This document shows, piece after piece, positions 8,865-17,293 of a stretch of DNA of 64,000 nt (within the stretch, counting starts at the first letter, position 1; every line of letters begins with the position of its first letter). The position numbers and the translations under genes are program-made. Source of the stretch: Shinella lacus (GTDB taxonomy: Bacteria > Pseudomonadota > Alphaproteobacteria > Rhizobiales > Rhizobiaceae); the NCBI RefSeq assembly GCF_010994755.1, contig NZ_WHSB02000013.1, forward strand, positions 62,001 through 126,000, written 5' to 3'. Below the pieces are notes generated by a model that saw nothing but the letters and a program-made list of their open reading frames with translations, was not told the DNA's origin and did no database searches.

Positions 8865-9955
8865 TGGTGGGATCGGCATCGAAAACGGCGATGTGGGCCG
8901 GCTTCGGCCTTGCGATCCTGATCGGTACGGCCGGAGGAGCAGTCTTCGCCTATATCCGCTTTCCTCTCCCCTGGATGCTCGGAGCGATGTGTGCCTGCAC
9001 GGCCGCAACGCTGCTCCGCCTGCCAGTGCGGCCCGTCGCGGCGGTTCGCCCGTTCATGACGGCGATCATTGGAGTTTTGCTTGGAGCGAGCTTCTCGCCC
9101 GAACAACTCGCCAGCCTCACGGGCTGGGTGCCTACGTTACTCGGTCTTGTTGGCTATGTGCTGGTGTGCGCTGTTCTGGTAACGCCCTACTTCCGTCTGG
9201 TCGCGGGCATGGACCTGCCGACCGCCTTCTTCTCCGCCATGCCCGGCGGCGTCATTGAAATGATGCTTGTCGGCGAAGAGAAAGGCGGTGACGGCAGAAC
9301 GATTGCGCTGGTGCATTCTGCGCGCATCCTCTTCGTCGTGGCCGCGGTGCCACTGATTATCGCGTTTCTCGCGGATGTGACAATTGTGACCGGAGCGAGT
9401 GCAACTCGCCTGTCGATTGCTGAGACATCCATAATGAGCGAGTTGTTGCTAGCAGGTTGTGTCGTGGTCGGCATGGTCGCCGGACGAATCCTGAAACTGC
9501 CGGCGCGATACCTTCTTGGACCGATGCTTATCTCCGCCGCGGTGCATATGACGGGCGCTACGGATTTCCAGCCGGCGGCCGAGGTGATTATTCTCGCGCA
9601 GGTGGTTCTCGGAACGCTCATCGGGTGCCGCTTCGCCGGCGTACCGCCGAAACGCATCGGTGTCATCCTGTTGGTCAGCGCCGGATCTGTGACGATCATG
9701 CTCGCCATTGCGCTGTTCTTCGCCATGGGGCTCGCTGTTGTCTCCCCTTACGGCTTGGAGGCGATCCTTCTGGCCTACTCTCCTGGCGGCCTCAACGAAA
9801 TGAGTCTTGTCGCACTCGCTATGGATCTCGAAGTGGCATTCGTCTCCGGCCACCATATCGTTCGCGTGATCCTGGTTGTCGCTCTGGCGCAGCTCCTGTT
9901 TCGCGGTGCCATCAGATTAGCTCCGCGCAAAACGAGTGATGATAGTGACGCGTGA
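8864..9955 (+). CDS. AbrB-family integral membrane protein
   Basis: A 363-residue hydrophobic protein with about ten membrane segments arranged as two similar halves. RFPLPWMLGAM near the start and ILKLPARYLLGPM in the middle mark the duplicated AbrB repeat; a PGGVIEMM/PGGLNEMS pair is the second repeated motif. Older records label such proteins 'ammonia monooxygenase', which is unsupported. They are thought to be regulatory or transport membrane proteins. It is translationally coupled to XdhC (TGATG). It could export or import a pathway compound, or work with the orphan binding proteins; both are speculation. Confidence 0.88.
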   Translation: MVGSASKTAMWAGFGLAILIGTAGGAVFAYIRFPLPWMLGAMCACTAATLLRLPVRPVAAVRPFMTAIIGVLLGASFSPEQLASLTGWVPTLLGLVGYVLVCAVLVTPYFRLVAGMDLPTAFFSAMPGGVIEMMLVGEEKGGDGRTIALVHSARILFVVAAVPLIIAFLADVTIVTGASATRLSIAETSIMSELLLAGCVVVGMVAGRILKLPARYLLGPMLISAAVHMTGATDFQPAAEVIILAQVVLGTLIGCRFAGVPPKRIGVILLVSAGSVTIMLAIALFFAMGLAVVSPYGLEAILLAYSPGGLNEMSLVALAMDLEVAFVSGHHIVRVILVVALAQLLFRGAIRLAPRKTSDDSDA

Positions 9956-9970
9956 TGCCGCAGCTTGTCG

Positions 9971-10456
9971 TTAGATTGCATCGACGAGAGTTTCTATGGC
10001 ATGCGCGAGCAGCTCGCTCTGGCCCGGCGAGAAATGCTCCAGAACGAGGAGGACGGCCGCCGCGGCGCGTTGGCGCGTATCGGATGTTTTTGATAGCGAT
10101 GCAGCCGCTGGTATGGCTTCAAGTGTGTCGAGTTCGATATGTTCCGCGTCGAGTTCAGCAGCTTTGACACGGTCGCGCAGCTTTTCGGTCGCCTTGTCCG
10201 GTGCCGGTGCCGGACCTGATTTCAATCGGCGGCGGATGGCTCGCAGCGGCAGAACGACCTCTTCGCGCCAGGCAGCCACGTGCGCATCAGCGGCCTCGAT
10301 GTCGCCTTGCTCGAGGGTCTCTTCCCGGATTACCGTCCGCCAGAGGGCATGAATCAGGACATTGACGTCGACATTGCCCCGATCCTGGAGCTCGAGGCAG
10401 GCCATTGCAACGCCTTCTCGGCGGTAGAAATCGAGGGCAAAGTCCCAAAGTCGCAC
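9971..10456 (-). CDS. TIGR02444/DUF2390 family protein
   Basis: A 161-residue soluble protein starting at a GTG preceded on the minus strand by GGAGGACG. The N-terminal LWDFALDFYRREGV and CLELQDRGNVDVNVLI segments match the TIGR02444 family, whose function is unknown. It faces the AbrB gene with only 15 bases between stops and lies downstream of the second binding-protein gene. It looks like a passenger or a chromosomal-type gene inside the island. Nothing in it suggests a catabolic role. Confidence 0.75.
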   Translation of the reverse strand: MRLWDFALDFYRREGVAMACLELQDRGNVDVNVLIHALWRTVIREETLEQGDIEAADAHVAAWREEVVLPLRAIRRRLKSGPAPAPDKATEKLRDRVKAAELDAEHIELDTLEAIPAAASLSKTSDTRQRAAAAVLLVLEHFSPGQSELLAHAIETLVDAI

Positions 10457-10523
10457 GTCTCGTCCTCCGTCATTCTATATGCTCAAAGGCTGCGAGCATG
10501 CCAGAGGCCGACGGATAACATGA

Positions 10524-10544
10524 GGGGCGCCTAGCAAGCGCCCC
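10524..10544. terminator. Stem-loop between the binding-protein gene and the TIGR02444 gene
   Basis: Arms GGGGCGC (10524-10530) and GCGCCCC (10538-10544) enclose CTAGCAA; a T-rich TTTAGATTTT follows on the plus strand. It sits 22 bases beyond the stop of the minus-strand binding-protein gene and probably ends that transcript, although the T-run favours the other direction. Confidence 0.7.
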
Positions 10545-10565
10545 TTTAGATTTTGAAATCGGTCT

Positions 10566-11588
10566 CTATTCGCCATAAACCGCCTTCGCCTTGGCGAGAA
10601 GTGCGGGATCGATCTTGTCGAAGCGCGCAATCATCTCCTGCAAGTCCTCGCCGGACATCGGATTGACCGTCGCACCGATCGCAGCCGCATCCTTCAGGAA
10701 AGCCGGGTCCTTGACCATGGCATCGAAGGCACGGCGCAGGATTTCAAGCCGGTCGTTCGGAATGCCGGGCGTCGTGAAATAGTACTTTCCGATGTCATTG
10801 GAACTCATGATCAGTTCCATGACAGGCCGGTTCTCTTCCGATGCGAGCTCGACGGAGGTCGGAACATCGGGCAGCACCGGATCGCGCTTCAGCGCGTGCT
10901 GCACAAGAATGCGGACCGTTCCCTCCTTGAACCAGGTGGGATTGGCAGCCATCAGGGCTTCGAATGTCGTGGAGTGCCCTTCGGCTTCTCCGCGTTCCAT
11001 GGCCAGCATACCGGCTGCGGAGCCCTCATAGCCCATGATGAGCTTGAATTTGGTGCCGAGGAACTGGTTCATCGCGCGCGGATACAGCGAAATCGACGAA
11101 CCCACATTGGTCGCCGAGAGGATCACTTCTTCCTTCATCGCCTGCTGTATGTCTTTGACGTCGCTCGTGTTCCACACCATGGTCACGCTGGTCGACGGCT
11201 GGACGCGGCCGATAAAGTTGAAGCCCGACATTTCGAACTCGACATTGTCGATCATCTTGGATTGCAGCGGCACGGCCTGCGAGACAATGCCGATCACCGT
11301 GCCATCTTGTGGCGACGTGTTGTAGAGCTGGTTGGCCGCCGCCAGGCCCCCGGCACCGGGCAGATTGATCGGCACGATCGTCGGTTTACCCGGAATGTGG
11401 TCGCCCAGATGGTTGGAGACGACGCGGGACAGGAGATCGTTTCCGCCACCGGGCGCGAAACCGATGACCAGTTCGATGGTCTTGCCTGCGTAGAAATCTT
11501 CCTGCGCGAGAACGGGTTGAGCGGCAACGAGGGCAGTGAGTACGACGGCGCCGCGCGCCAGCCAATGCATGGCGGTCTGTCTCAACAT
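10566..11588 (-). CDS. Second TctC/Bug-type periplasmic binding protein
   Basis: Receptor of 340 residues. The signal peptide (MHWLARGAVVLTALVAAQPVLAQ) ends near residue 29, followed by GKTIELVIGFAPGGGND and INLPGAGG. It is a paralogue of the receptor at 3558-4595, with long shared blocks (GTKFKLIMGYEGSA, MLAMERGE, LRRAFDAM, PMSGEDLQ). The start at 11588 is preceded by AGGAAAG. It has its own promoter region containing an AATTCCG-N5-CGGAAAT inverted repeat. No membrane partner genes lie in the island. The two receptors may bind related substrates, or substrate and intermediate. Confidence 0.92.
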   Translation of the reverse strand: MLRQTAMHWLARGAVVLTALVAAQPVLAQEDFYAGKTIELVIGFAPGGGNDLLSRVVSNHLGDHIPGKPTIVPINLPGAGGLAAANQLYNTSPQDGTVIGIVSQAVPLQSKMIDNVEFEMSGFNFIGRVQPSTSVTMVWNTSDVKDIQQAMKEEVILSATNVGSSISLYPRAMNQFLGTKFKLIMGYEGSAAGMLAMERGEAEGHSTTFEALMAANPTWFKEGTVRILVQHALKRDPVLPDVPTSVELASEENRPVMELIMSSNDIGKYYFTTPGIPNDRLEILRRAFDAMVKDPAFLKDAAAIGATVNPMSGEDLQEMIARFDKIDPALLAKAKAVYGE

Positions 11589-11682
11589 AATGCTTTCCTC
11601 CAGTGATCGACCTCGCTTTCCCCTGCGAGGCAATATAGAGACGGTAGGAAGCAAAGGAAAACTTGGCAATTGCTTGAACAAA

Positions 11683-11703
11683 GAATTCCGCCATCCGGAA
11701 ATA
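11683..11703. promoter_or_regulatory. Candidate operator upstream of the second binding protein
   Basis: Imperfect palindrome AATTCCG-CCATC-CGGAAAT about 95 bases upstream of the start at 11588, inside an AT-rich stretch. Read on the minus strand it contains TGGCGGAATT, the same ten bases seen at 13044-13053 before the thiamine-diphosphate enzyme gene. The half-sites resemble GGAAAT/ATTTCC known for IclR-type operators. Confidence 0.5.
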
Positions 11704-11819
11704 CGATAGGATTTTGCAATATTGTCTTGTTTTTATTGATATATATTTCACCAAATACGGGCGCGCTTCGACGGCGCGGGTCACGCGGAGCCGCGCGGAA
11801 GTTTCTTGGCTTATGGTCC

Positions 11820-12875
11820 TTAGCCCAAGGGGCCGTCGATCGGACGTAGGAAGCGTCCGTTTTCGATCCGTTTGTCTCCGTCGACATAAAGCGTTGGTTC
11901 GAGGATCACCCCGTCCATGTGAATGTTCGACAGCAGGGTTCCACCCACATCGACATTGGTGCCGAGCCCGAAATGCATGGTGCCCAGGATGTTCTTGTCT
12001 TCGCGCTGGACGCCGCGGATCTGGGCCTTCGAGTTGATCCCCACCGACGCCTCCGCTGGGCAGACATAGGCATTCTCGTCACCATACTGCTCAAGATAGT
12101 TGCGTAGGAAATGCGCGTCTGCGCCGCCGTCGATCTCGACGATACGCCCGTGCTCGACCGTAAGCTCGATCGGGCTGGATATCCGGCCGATCTGGTGCAT
12201 GCACAGATCGATGACCAGTTTGCCGCTGCCGCTGTATTCGACCGGCGGAATGTTGAATTCGCCATTGGGATAGAGGAACCGCAGCATGTTGGACTTGCGG
12301 TTCTGAACTTTGGAGACGTTCTGGATCTTGTAGGCAACGAAGTCGTCGCCCGGCATATTCGGGATAAAAATGCGGTTTTCGACCGAATAGGTGAAGTCGC
12401 AGCCATATTTGGAGGTAACCCTGCAATGCCTGGCGTCTTTACCGAAGATGTTGGTAGCGACCCAATATTGCCGGATCGCCATTTCCTTCTGGTCCTCCGT
12501 AACTGCGCCGGACTGAAACATTTCCAGCGTCATGCCGCCATCCATGCAGATGACCGGAACACCAGCATCCATCGCGACCGCGTTTGCATGAGCGTGCAGC
12601 ATGCCGGTCGATGCCAACAGGATGTTGAGGTCCGAATGCAGCATCGCTTCACAGACTGTCTTGGGCGGATCGTAGTAGTCGGCCGGTCGTGGATCAAACA
12701 GCGCCAATGTGCCGTCTGCGCCGAGTTCGCTGACAATGCTCATGACAGCCTGCCAGACCCTTGGATCATGCGCCGTATCGGTCACGATGAGCACGTTCAT
12801 GCCTGGCGTGATGTTGGCCACCAGGGGGCGACGTAGATAATCAAGCGTACCCGTCATGAGACCGTGCCGCGGCAT
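11820..12875 (-). CDS. NicX/M29 aminopeptidase-like metalloenzyme, possible ring-cleaving dioxygenase
   Basis: A 351-residue protein of the superfamily that holds M29 aminopeptidases and NicX, the iron-dependent 2,5-dihydroxypyridine 5,6-dioxygenase of about 350 residues. The C-terminal metal-site pattern is present: PAEASVG near 273, GTMHFGLG near 298, and NIHMDG with an H-x-D pair at about 319 and 321. The start at 12875 follows GAGGAGG. The open frame continues further upstream but would run through the divergent decarboxylase gene, so the short start is right. Length and HxD position favour a NicX-like ring opener over a peptidase, and the aromatic-catabolic neighbours agree. Peptidase activity cannot be excluded. 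Confidence 0.75.
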   Translation of the reverse strand: MPRHGLMTGTLDYLRRPLVANITPGMNVLIVTDTAHDPRVWQAVMSIVSELGADGTLALFDPRPADYYDPPKTVCEAMLHSDLNILLASTGMLHAHANAVAMDAGVPVICMDGGMTLEMFQSGAVTEDQKEMAIRQYWVATNIFGKDARHCRVTSKYGCDFTYSVENRIFIPNMPGDDFVAYKIQNVSKVQNRKSNMLRFLYPNGEFNIPPVEYSGSGKLVIDLCMHQIGRISSPIELTVEHGRIVEIDGGADAHFLRNYLEQYGDENAYVCPAEASVGINSKAQIRGVQREDKNILGTMHFGLGTNVDVGGTLLSNIHMDGVILEPTLYVDGDKRIENGRFLRPIDGPLG

Positions 12876-12993
12876 GCAATCCTCCTCAATGCTATTCCTT
12901 CCGTCTTTCGCGTTGCGTCTATATTTCCGACGCGCTTGACGGCGATTGAAGTATTTGTATAGCTTAGAAGAAATTTTATGGATTAAAAATAAG

Positions 12994-13057
12994 TAATTCC
13001 ACGTAACGGAATTTCCCACGAAATAATAATCAAAAATTCTATTTGGCGGAATTTCCA
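12994..13057. promoter_or_regulatory. Divergent promoter region with repeated GGAATTTCC sites
   Basis: The AT-rich 210-base gap between the NicX-like and thiamine-diphosphate enzyme genes holds GGAATTTCC at 13008-13016 and again at 13048-13056, exactly 40 bases apart. AATTCC at 12995-13000 forms an inverted repeat with GGAATT at 13008-13013. The sites resemble IclR-family half-sites and match the inverted repeat near 11.69 kb, so one regulator probably controls all three promoters. The IclR gene at 2727 is the obvious candidate. Confidence 0.55.
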
Positions 13058-13085
13058 AGTGCATTGACAACCGGAGGAGGAAGAG

Positions 13086-14864
13086 TTGGACAAATTTGAT
13101 CGCCCCATTGGGTTGGAGACACCCTCGACGCTTGATTGGAAGAGTGACATCGCCGCGGAGATGTTGCGAAGGCTCGATATCCCCTATGTCGCCCTCAATC
13201 CCGGCGCCAGCTATCGCGGTTTCCACGACAGCCTCGTCAACTACCTCGGTAACCGTTCGCCGCAAATGCTGCTGTGCCTGCACGAAGACCACGTCATTTC
13301 GATCGCGCATGGTTATGCGAAGGTCACCGACAAGCCGATGGGCGCTGTGCTCCATTCCAATGTCGGGCTGTTGCATGGCCTGATGGGCATCTTCAATGCT
13401 TGGGGCGGGCGAGCGCCGATGATCGTGGTCGGTGCGACCGGTCCTGTCGAGCCGGAAAAGCGGCGCCCCTATATCGACTGGATCCACACCTCCAAGGATC
13501 AGGGCGGATTGCTGCGCAACTATGTGAAGTGGGATGATGAACCACGTTCTGCGGACGGCATTGTCGAGGCATTCCTGCGCGGCCACCAGATCACCGCGTC
13601 TACGCCGCGTGGCCCAGTCTACATCTGCTTGGACGCTGGCTTGCAGGAGGACCCGGCCCCTGAACACTTCCATATTCCGACAGCCGAGCGCTATCAGCCG
13701 ATTTCGCCAGCTTGTGCCACGCAACGCGATATCGACGCTGTGGCCGACCTTGTCCGGGCGGCCCGAAATCCCCTGTTCCTGTTTGGCCGTGGCTCGGTCG
13801 ATCAGGGCGACTGGGATCGCAGGGTGGCGCTGGTCGAGGCCGCCGGTGCCTATGTGATGACGTCGACCCGCGGCAAGGCGGTCTTTCCGACCGACCATCC
13901 TCGCCATGCTGCCCCACCGCTCACCTGGCTTGATGCCGACGCCAAACCGATCGTCGAGGCAGCAGATCTCATCGTTTCGTTCGACTGGGTTGATCTCAAC
14001 GGCCTGCTGCGGCAGGTCAATCGCAAATCCGACCAGCTTGAAGCCAGGATCGTGCATGTGACGCAAGATCGCTCACTCCACAATGGCTGGGACATGGGGT
14101 ATTTCGGCCTGCCACCGGCCGATTTCCCCATCGATGCCAATCCTGATGCCTTCGTCGCACAACTCCTTGTTAGCCTGAACGGGCGGGATAAGGGTATTTC
14201 GACCTGGACCGGCATAGCGCGCATCGATCCGGGGCCGGTCGAGTTCAACGTCAATAGCGACCGGGAAATTATCCCATTCGACCTGGAAGTAGCGGTCAAA
14301 AAGATCGCCGAGAGCCGTAAGGTTACACTCGCCAACAACAATATCGGTTGGTCGACGCGCGCCTTCATGATCCGTGGACCGCTTGACTTCATGGGGCATA
14401 ACGGCGGCGGCGGCATCGGCGCCGGCCCGGGGCTGACGGTCGGCGTAGCGTTGGCACTGCTTGGCAGCGACCGCACAGTGGTTGGTGTCATGGGCGACGG
14501 CGATTTTCTCCAGGGCGTCACGGCGCTTTGGACCGCCGCGCATTACCAGATCCCAGCGCTATTCATCGTGGCCAACAATCGTTCGAACTACAACGACGAG
14601 ATCCATCAGGCTGCCATGGCCAAAGACCGCGGGCGCCCGCCAGAGAACCGCTGGATCGGACAACAGATCGACAATCCGGCTCTCGATCTGGCCGGCATGG
14701 CGCGCGCGCAAGGTGTCGAAGCAGAAGGCCCGGTCGAGAATGTCAACGACCTGATGGCGGCGATCGAACGTGGGCTGGCCGTGGTCGATGCCGGACGGCC
14801 ATATCTGATCGATGCGCATATCGCCCTCGGATACACCAAGAAGATCGTGACCCGTGGGCATTAG
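13086..14864 (+). CDS. Thiamine-diphosphate-dependent 2-oxo acid decarboxylase-like enzyme
   Basis: A 592-residue enzyme of the acetolactate synthase/benzoylformate decarboxylase group with three domains. The N-terminal pyrimidine-binding domain carries the cofactor-activating Glu in CLHEDH near residue 65. The C-terminal domain has the ThDP motif GDGDF near 468, with the matching NNRSNYN near 497. The start is a TTG directly after GGAGGAGGAAG; no better start is seen. The gene is followed 9 bases later by an aldehyde dehydrogenase. This suggests a 2-oxo acid to aldehyde to carboxylate sequence, like MdlC-MdlD of mandelate breakdown. Residues alone do not fix the substrate. Confidence 0.88.
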   Translation: MDKFDRPIGLETPSTLDWKSDIAAEMLRRLDIPYVALNPGASYRGFHDSLVNYLGNRSPQMLLCLHEDHVISIAHGYAKVTDKPMGAVLHSNVGLLHGLMGIFNAWGGRAPMIVVGATGPVEPEKRRPYIDWIHTSKDQGGLLRNYVKWDDEPRSADGIVEAFLRGHQITASTPRGPVYICLDAGLQEDPAPEHFHIPTAERYQPISPACATQRDIDAVADLVRAARNPLFLFGRGSVDQGDWDRRVALVEAAGAYVMTSTRGKAVFPTDHPRHAAPPLTWLDADAKPIVEAADLIVSFDWVDLNGLLRQVNRKSDQLEARIVHVTQDRSLHNGWDMGYFGLPPADFPIDANPDAFVAQLLVSLNGRDKGISTWTGIARIDPGPVEFNVNSDREIIPFDLEVAVKKIAESRKVTLANNNIGWSTRAFMIRGPLDFMGHNGGGGIGAGPGLTVGVALALLGSDRTVVGVMGDGDFLQGVTALWTAAHYQIPALFIVANNRSNYNDEIHQAAMAKDRGRPPENRWIGQQIDNPALDLAGMARAQGVEAEGPVENVNDLMAAIERGLAVVDAGRPYLIDAHIALGYTKKIVTRGH

Positions 14865-14873
14865 GAGGCAGTG

Positions 14874-16331
14874 ATGAGCAGAACAATACAGTCGGTCCTT
14901 CCCGCAAATCGCGATCTCTATTATGGCGGCCGCTGGCACGCTCCCAATGGCGGCTATACGGATGTGTTCAACCCGTCGACCGGTGAGAGCCTAGGCCCGG
15001 TTGCGCAGGCCGATATCAGCGATGTTGAAACGGCGATCGCTGCGGCTCGCTCGGGTTTCGAAGACTGGCAGGGAACGCTACCGAAGACGCGCTCGTCCTT
15101 ATTGCGTGAGATTGCGGCTGTCATTCGGAAGAATGCCGAGGAGCTCGCCCTTCTCGATGCGGCCAACTGTGGCAATCCTGTCACCGCACTGTTGCGCGAT
15201 GCCGAAAACGCCGCCACAAAGCTCGACTATTTTGCCGGCGTGGCGCTTGAAGCCAAAGGCAGCACGATCCCCGCTGGCCAGGACATGATGTGCATGACAG
15301 TGCGCGAACCCTGGGGTGTCTGCCTCCGGATCGGCGCTTTCAACCACCCGCTCTCCTTTGCCGGCGGCAAGCTCGGCGCGCCGTTGGCAGCTGGAAACAG
15401 CGTGATCATGAAGCCTTCGCCGCAGGCCCCGCTCTCCGCTCTGCGGTTGGCGGAATTGATCGACGGTATTGCGCCACCGGGTGTCATCAACTTCATGACC
15501 TGTGGGCTTGAATCCACCCAGGCGCTGGTCACGCACCGCGATGTCGCCATGGTGTCGATTGTCGGTAGCATCGCCACTGGAAAAGCGGTTGCGAAGGCCT
15601 GCGCCGACCGACTGAAACCGATGATCTGTGAGCTCTCGGGCAAGAACGCGTTGATCGTCTATGCCGATGCCGATATCGGCCGCACCGTCGAGGGTGCGGT
15701 ACGGGGCATGAACTTCACCTGGTGCGGCCAGTCCTGTGGTTCGACATCGCGGCTCTTCGTCCACGCAGATATCCACGATGCTGTCGTTGAGGGCATCATC
15801 GCCGCGACGCGACGCTTTAAGCCCGGCCTTGCCACAGACCCGGCAACGAATATGGGCGCCATCATCTCCAAGGCGCAGTACGAGAAGATCATGGGTTACA
15901 TTGAGCTCGGCAAGCAGCAGGGCGCGACGCTCCGGCTGGGTGGCGCGCGCCCGACGTTGCCCGACCTTGCCAATGGTTACTTCATCGAGCCTACGATCTT
16001 TACCGATGTCACGCCCGACATGGCGATCGCGCACGAAGAGATCTTCGGGCCAGTCCTCGCCGTGATCAAATGGACTGACGAGGCGGACATGATGCGCCAT
16101 GTCAACAGTGTCGACTACGGGCTCACCGCGGCGATTTACACAACGAATGTCACCACGGCCCATCGCGCGGCCCGGCAGGTCCAGTCCGGCTTCGTGTGGG
16201 TCAACGACACGTCATCCCATTACATCGGCGCACCGTTCGGCGGCTACAAGCTTTCCGGCGTGGGGCGTGAAGAATCGATCGAGGAACTGCTGGAATTCAC
16301 CCAGATGAAGACGATCAAAATTGCGCTTTGA
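14874..16331 (+). CDS. NAD(P)-dependent aldehyde dehydrogenase
   Basis: A 485-residue member of the ALDH superfamily. The catalytic Cys lies in GQSCGS near residue 290, the general-base Glu in ELSGKNALIVYADAD near 255, and EEIFGPVL near 390. The C-terminal FGGYKLSGVGREESIEEL is typical of betaine/aromatic aldehyde dehydrogenases. ATG at 14874 follows AGGAGG; a GTG just before it is in frame but less likely. It is coupled to the thiamine-diphosphate enzyme and probably oxidises its aldehyde product. The 168 bases after its stop contain no gene. Confidence 0.94.
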   Translation: MSRTIQSVLPANRDLYYGGRWHAPNGGYTDVFNPSTGESLGPVAQADISDVETAIAAARSGFEDWQGTLPKTRSSLLREIAAVIRKNAEELALLDAANCGNPVTALLRDAENAATKLDYFAGVALEAKGSTIPAGQDMMCMTVREPWGVCLRIGAFNHPLSFAGGKLGAPLAAGNSVIMKPSPQAPLSALRLAELIDGIAPPGVINFMTCGLESTQALVTHRDVAMVSIVGSIATGKAVAKACADRLKPMICELSGKNALIVYADADIGRTVEGAVRGMNFTWCGQSCGSTSRLFVHADIHDAVVEGIIAATRRFKPGLATDPATNMGAIISKAQYEKIMGYIELGKQQGATLRLGGARPTLPDLANGYFIEPTIFTDVTPDMAIAHEEIFGPVLAVIKWTDEADMMRHVNSVDYGLTAAIYTTNVTTAHRAARQVQSGFVWVNDTSSHYIGAPFGGYKLSGVGREESIEELLEFTQMKTIKIAL

Positions 16332-16499
16332 CGTCTTGTCGGATTCGCAAATTGCCGAAGTAGAAGAGTGATGGATACATTGTAGCCGCCGCATTTGAGA
16401 ACCGCTTCGCTGGAAACTGATTAAGTCCTAGTCTGCATGATCCTTGTCTACACGAGGGGCCAGCTGTTTGAATTCCGTCAAGGGACGGAGCGCTAGATT

Positions 16500-16992
16500 T
16501 CATCTCGCTGGCTCGAGCAAGGCCTGCAAGAAAGCAACGACCAAGGGGTTCGCCGCGTTTGCAGTCCGATACGCGATGCGATGTGTGGAGGAGAAGTCGA
16601 AGGTTCCCTTCTTCAAGGCTCTCAACTCGCCGGTTTTCACCCAGGGCTCGGCGAAATGGCAGGGCAGGAAGCCGATGAAATGGCCTGATAAAATCATCAT
16701 GGCTTGCGCTTCCATCTCTACGGCCGATGCGCTGGCGCGGGGATGGCCGACGATATAGAGGTCGTCGAAATGCCGGTAGCGCCGCACGCAGAACCGGCTG
16801 TTCTCGATGTCCTTCATGTCGAGATCTTTGTCGTTTCTGGCAAAAAGCGGATGTGCGGCGCCGCAATAGAGTGAATGCGGTTCCGTTGCGAAGTCGCGAT
16901 AGGTGACACTCGGCGCTTTTTGGGAGAGGGGGCCGATGACGATATCGAGGTCCCCGTCGGCCACCTTCTGGGAATTTGCGGGGCCCGAGACC
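16500..16992 (-). pseudogene. LysR-family regulator, C-terminal fragment only
   Basis: About 160 residues of a LysR effector-binding domain are intact (KVADGDLDIVIGPLSQK, SLYCGAAHPLFA, IGFLPCHFAEPW), with a normal stop at 16500. The N-terminal helix-turn-helix and the first part of the effector domain are missing. The coding similarity stops around 16975-16992, where a truncated creatininase gene begins on the other strand. It cannot bind DNA in the usual way and is almost certainly dead. The precise breakpoint is approximate. Confidence 0.85.
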
Positions 16993-17283
16993 ATCGCGCG
17001 CATCTTCCCCGATGGTTATCCCGGCATCGAACTCGAGCATGCGAGCGTGCTCGAGACCTCCCTGATGCTGGCGATCAGGCCCGACCTCGTCGATCTTACC
17101 CGCGCCCTGCATGGTGGGCCGGCACAATTCCGGCCCTACGATCGTTTTCCCAAGCCGCCCGTCGAAGTGCCGCCATCCGGGGTCCTGTCCATGACGGAAG
17201 GCTCGACGGCGGAAAAGGGCGAATGGCTCCTGGCCGACAGCGTCGGCCGGATGATCGACATCATCAACGAAGAATTCAAATAG
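16984..17283 (+). pseudogene. Creatininase-family amidohydrolase, C-terminal fragment
   Basis: About 95 residues match the end of creatininase-family proteins: ETIARIFPDGYPG, then EHASVLETSLMLAIRPDLV and a C-terminal AEKGEWLL segment. Full-length members are about 250-270 residues and need N-terminal metal ligands that are absent here. The frame extends left into the antisense of the LysR fragment, so a start at 16903 would give a chimeric N-terminus. The ureohydrolase gene follows 10 bases after its stop, which suggests the intact gene once led a guanidino- or creatinine-type operon. Confidence 0.83.
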
Positions 17284-17293
17284 GACTTTGATC

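Noticed and set aside
13064-13069. TTGACA as a -35 box for the ThDP enzyme gene
   Set aside because: It lies immediately before the ribosome site, leaving no room for a -10 box and transcription start.
12876-14066. N-terminal extension of the NicX-like protein to about 750 residues
   Set aside because: It would run antisense through the ThDP enzyme gene, and the start at 12875 has a strong GAGGAGG site and gives the family's normal length.
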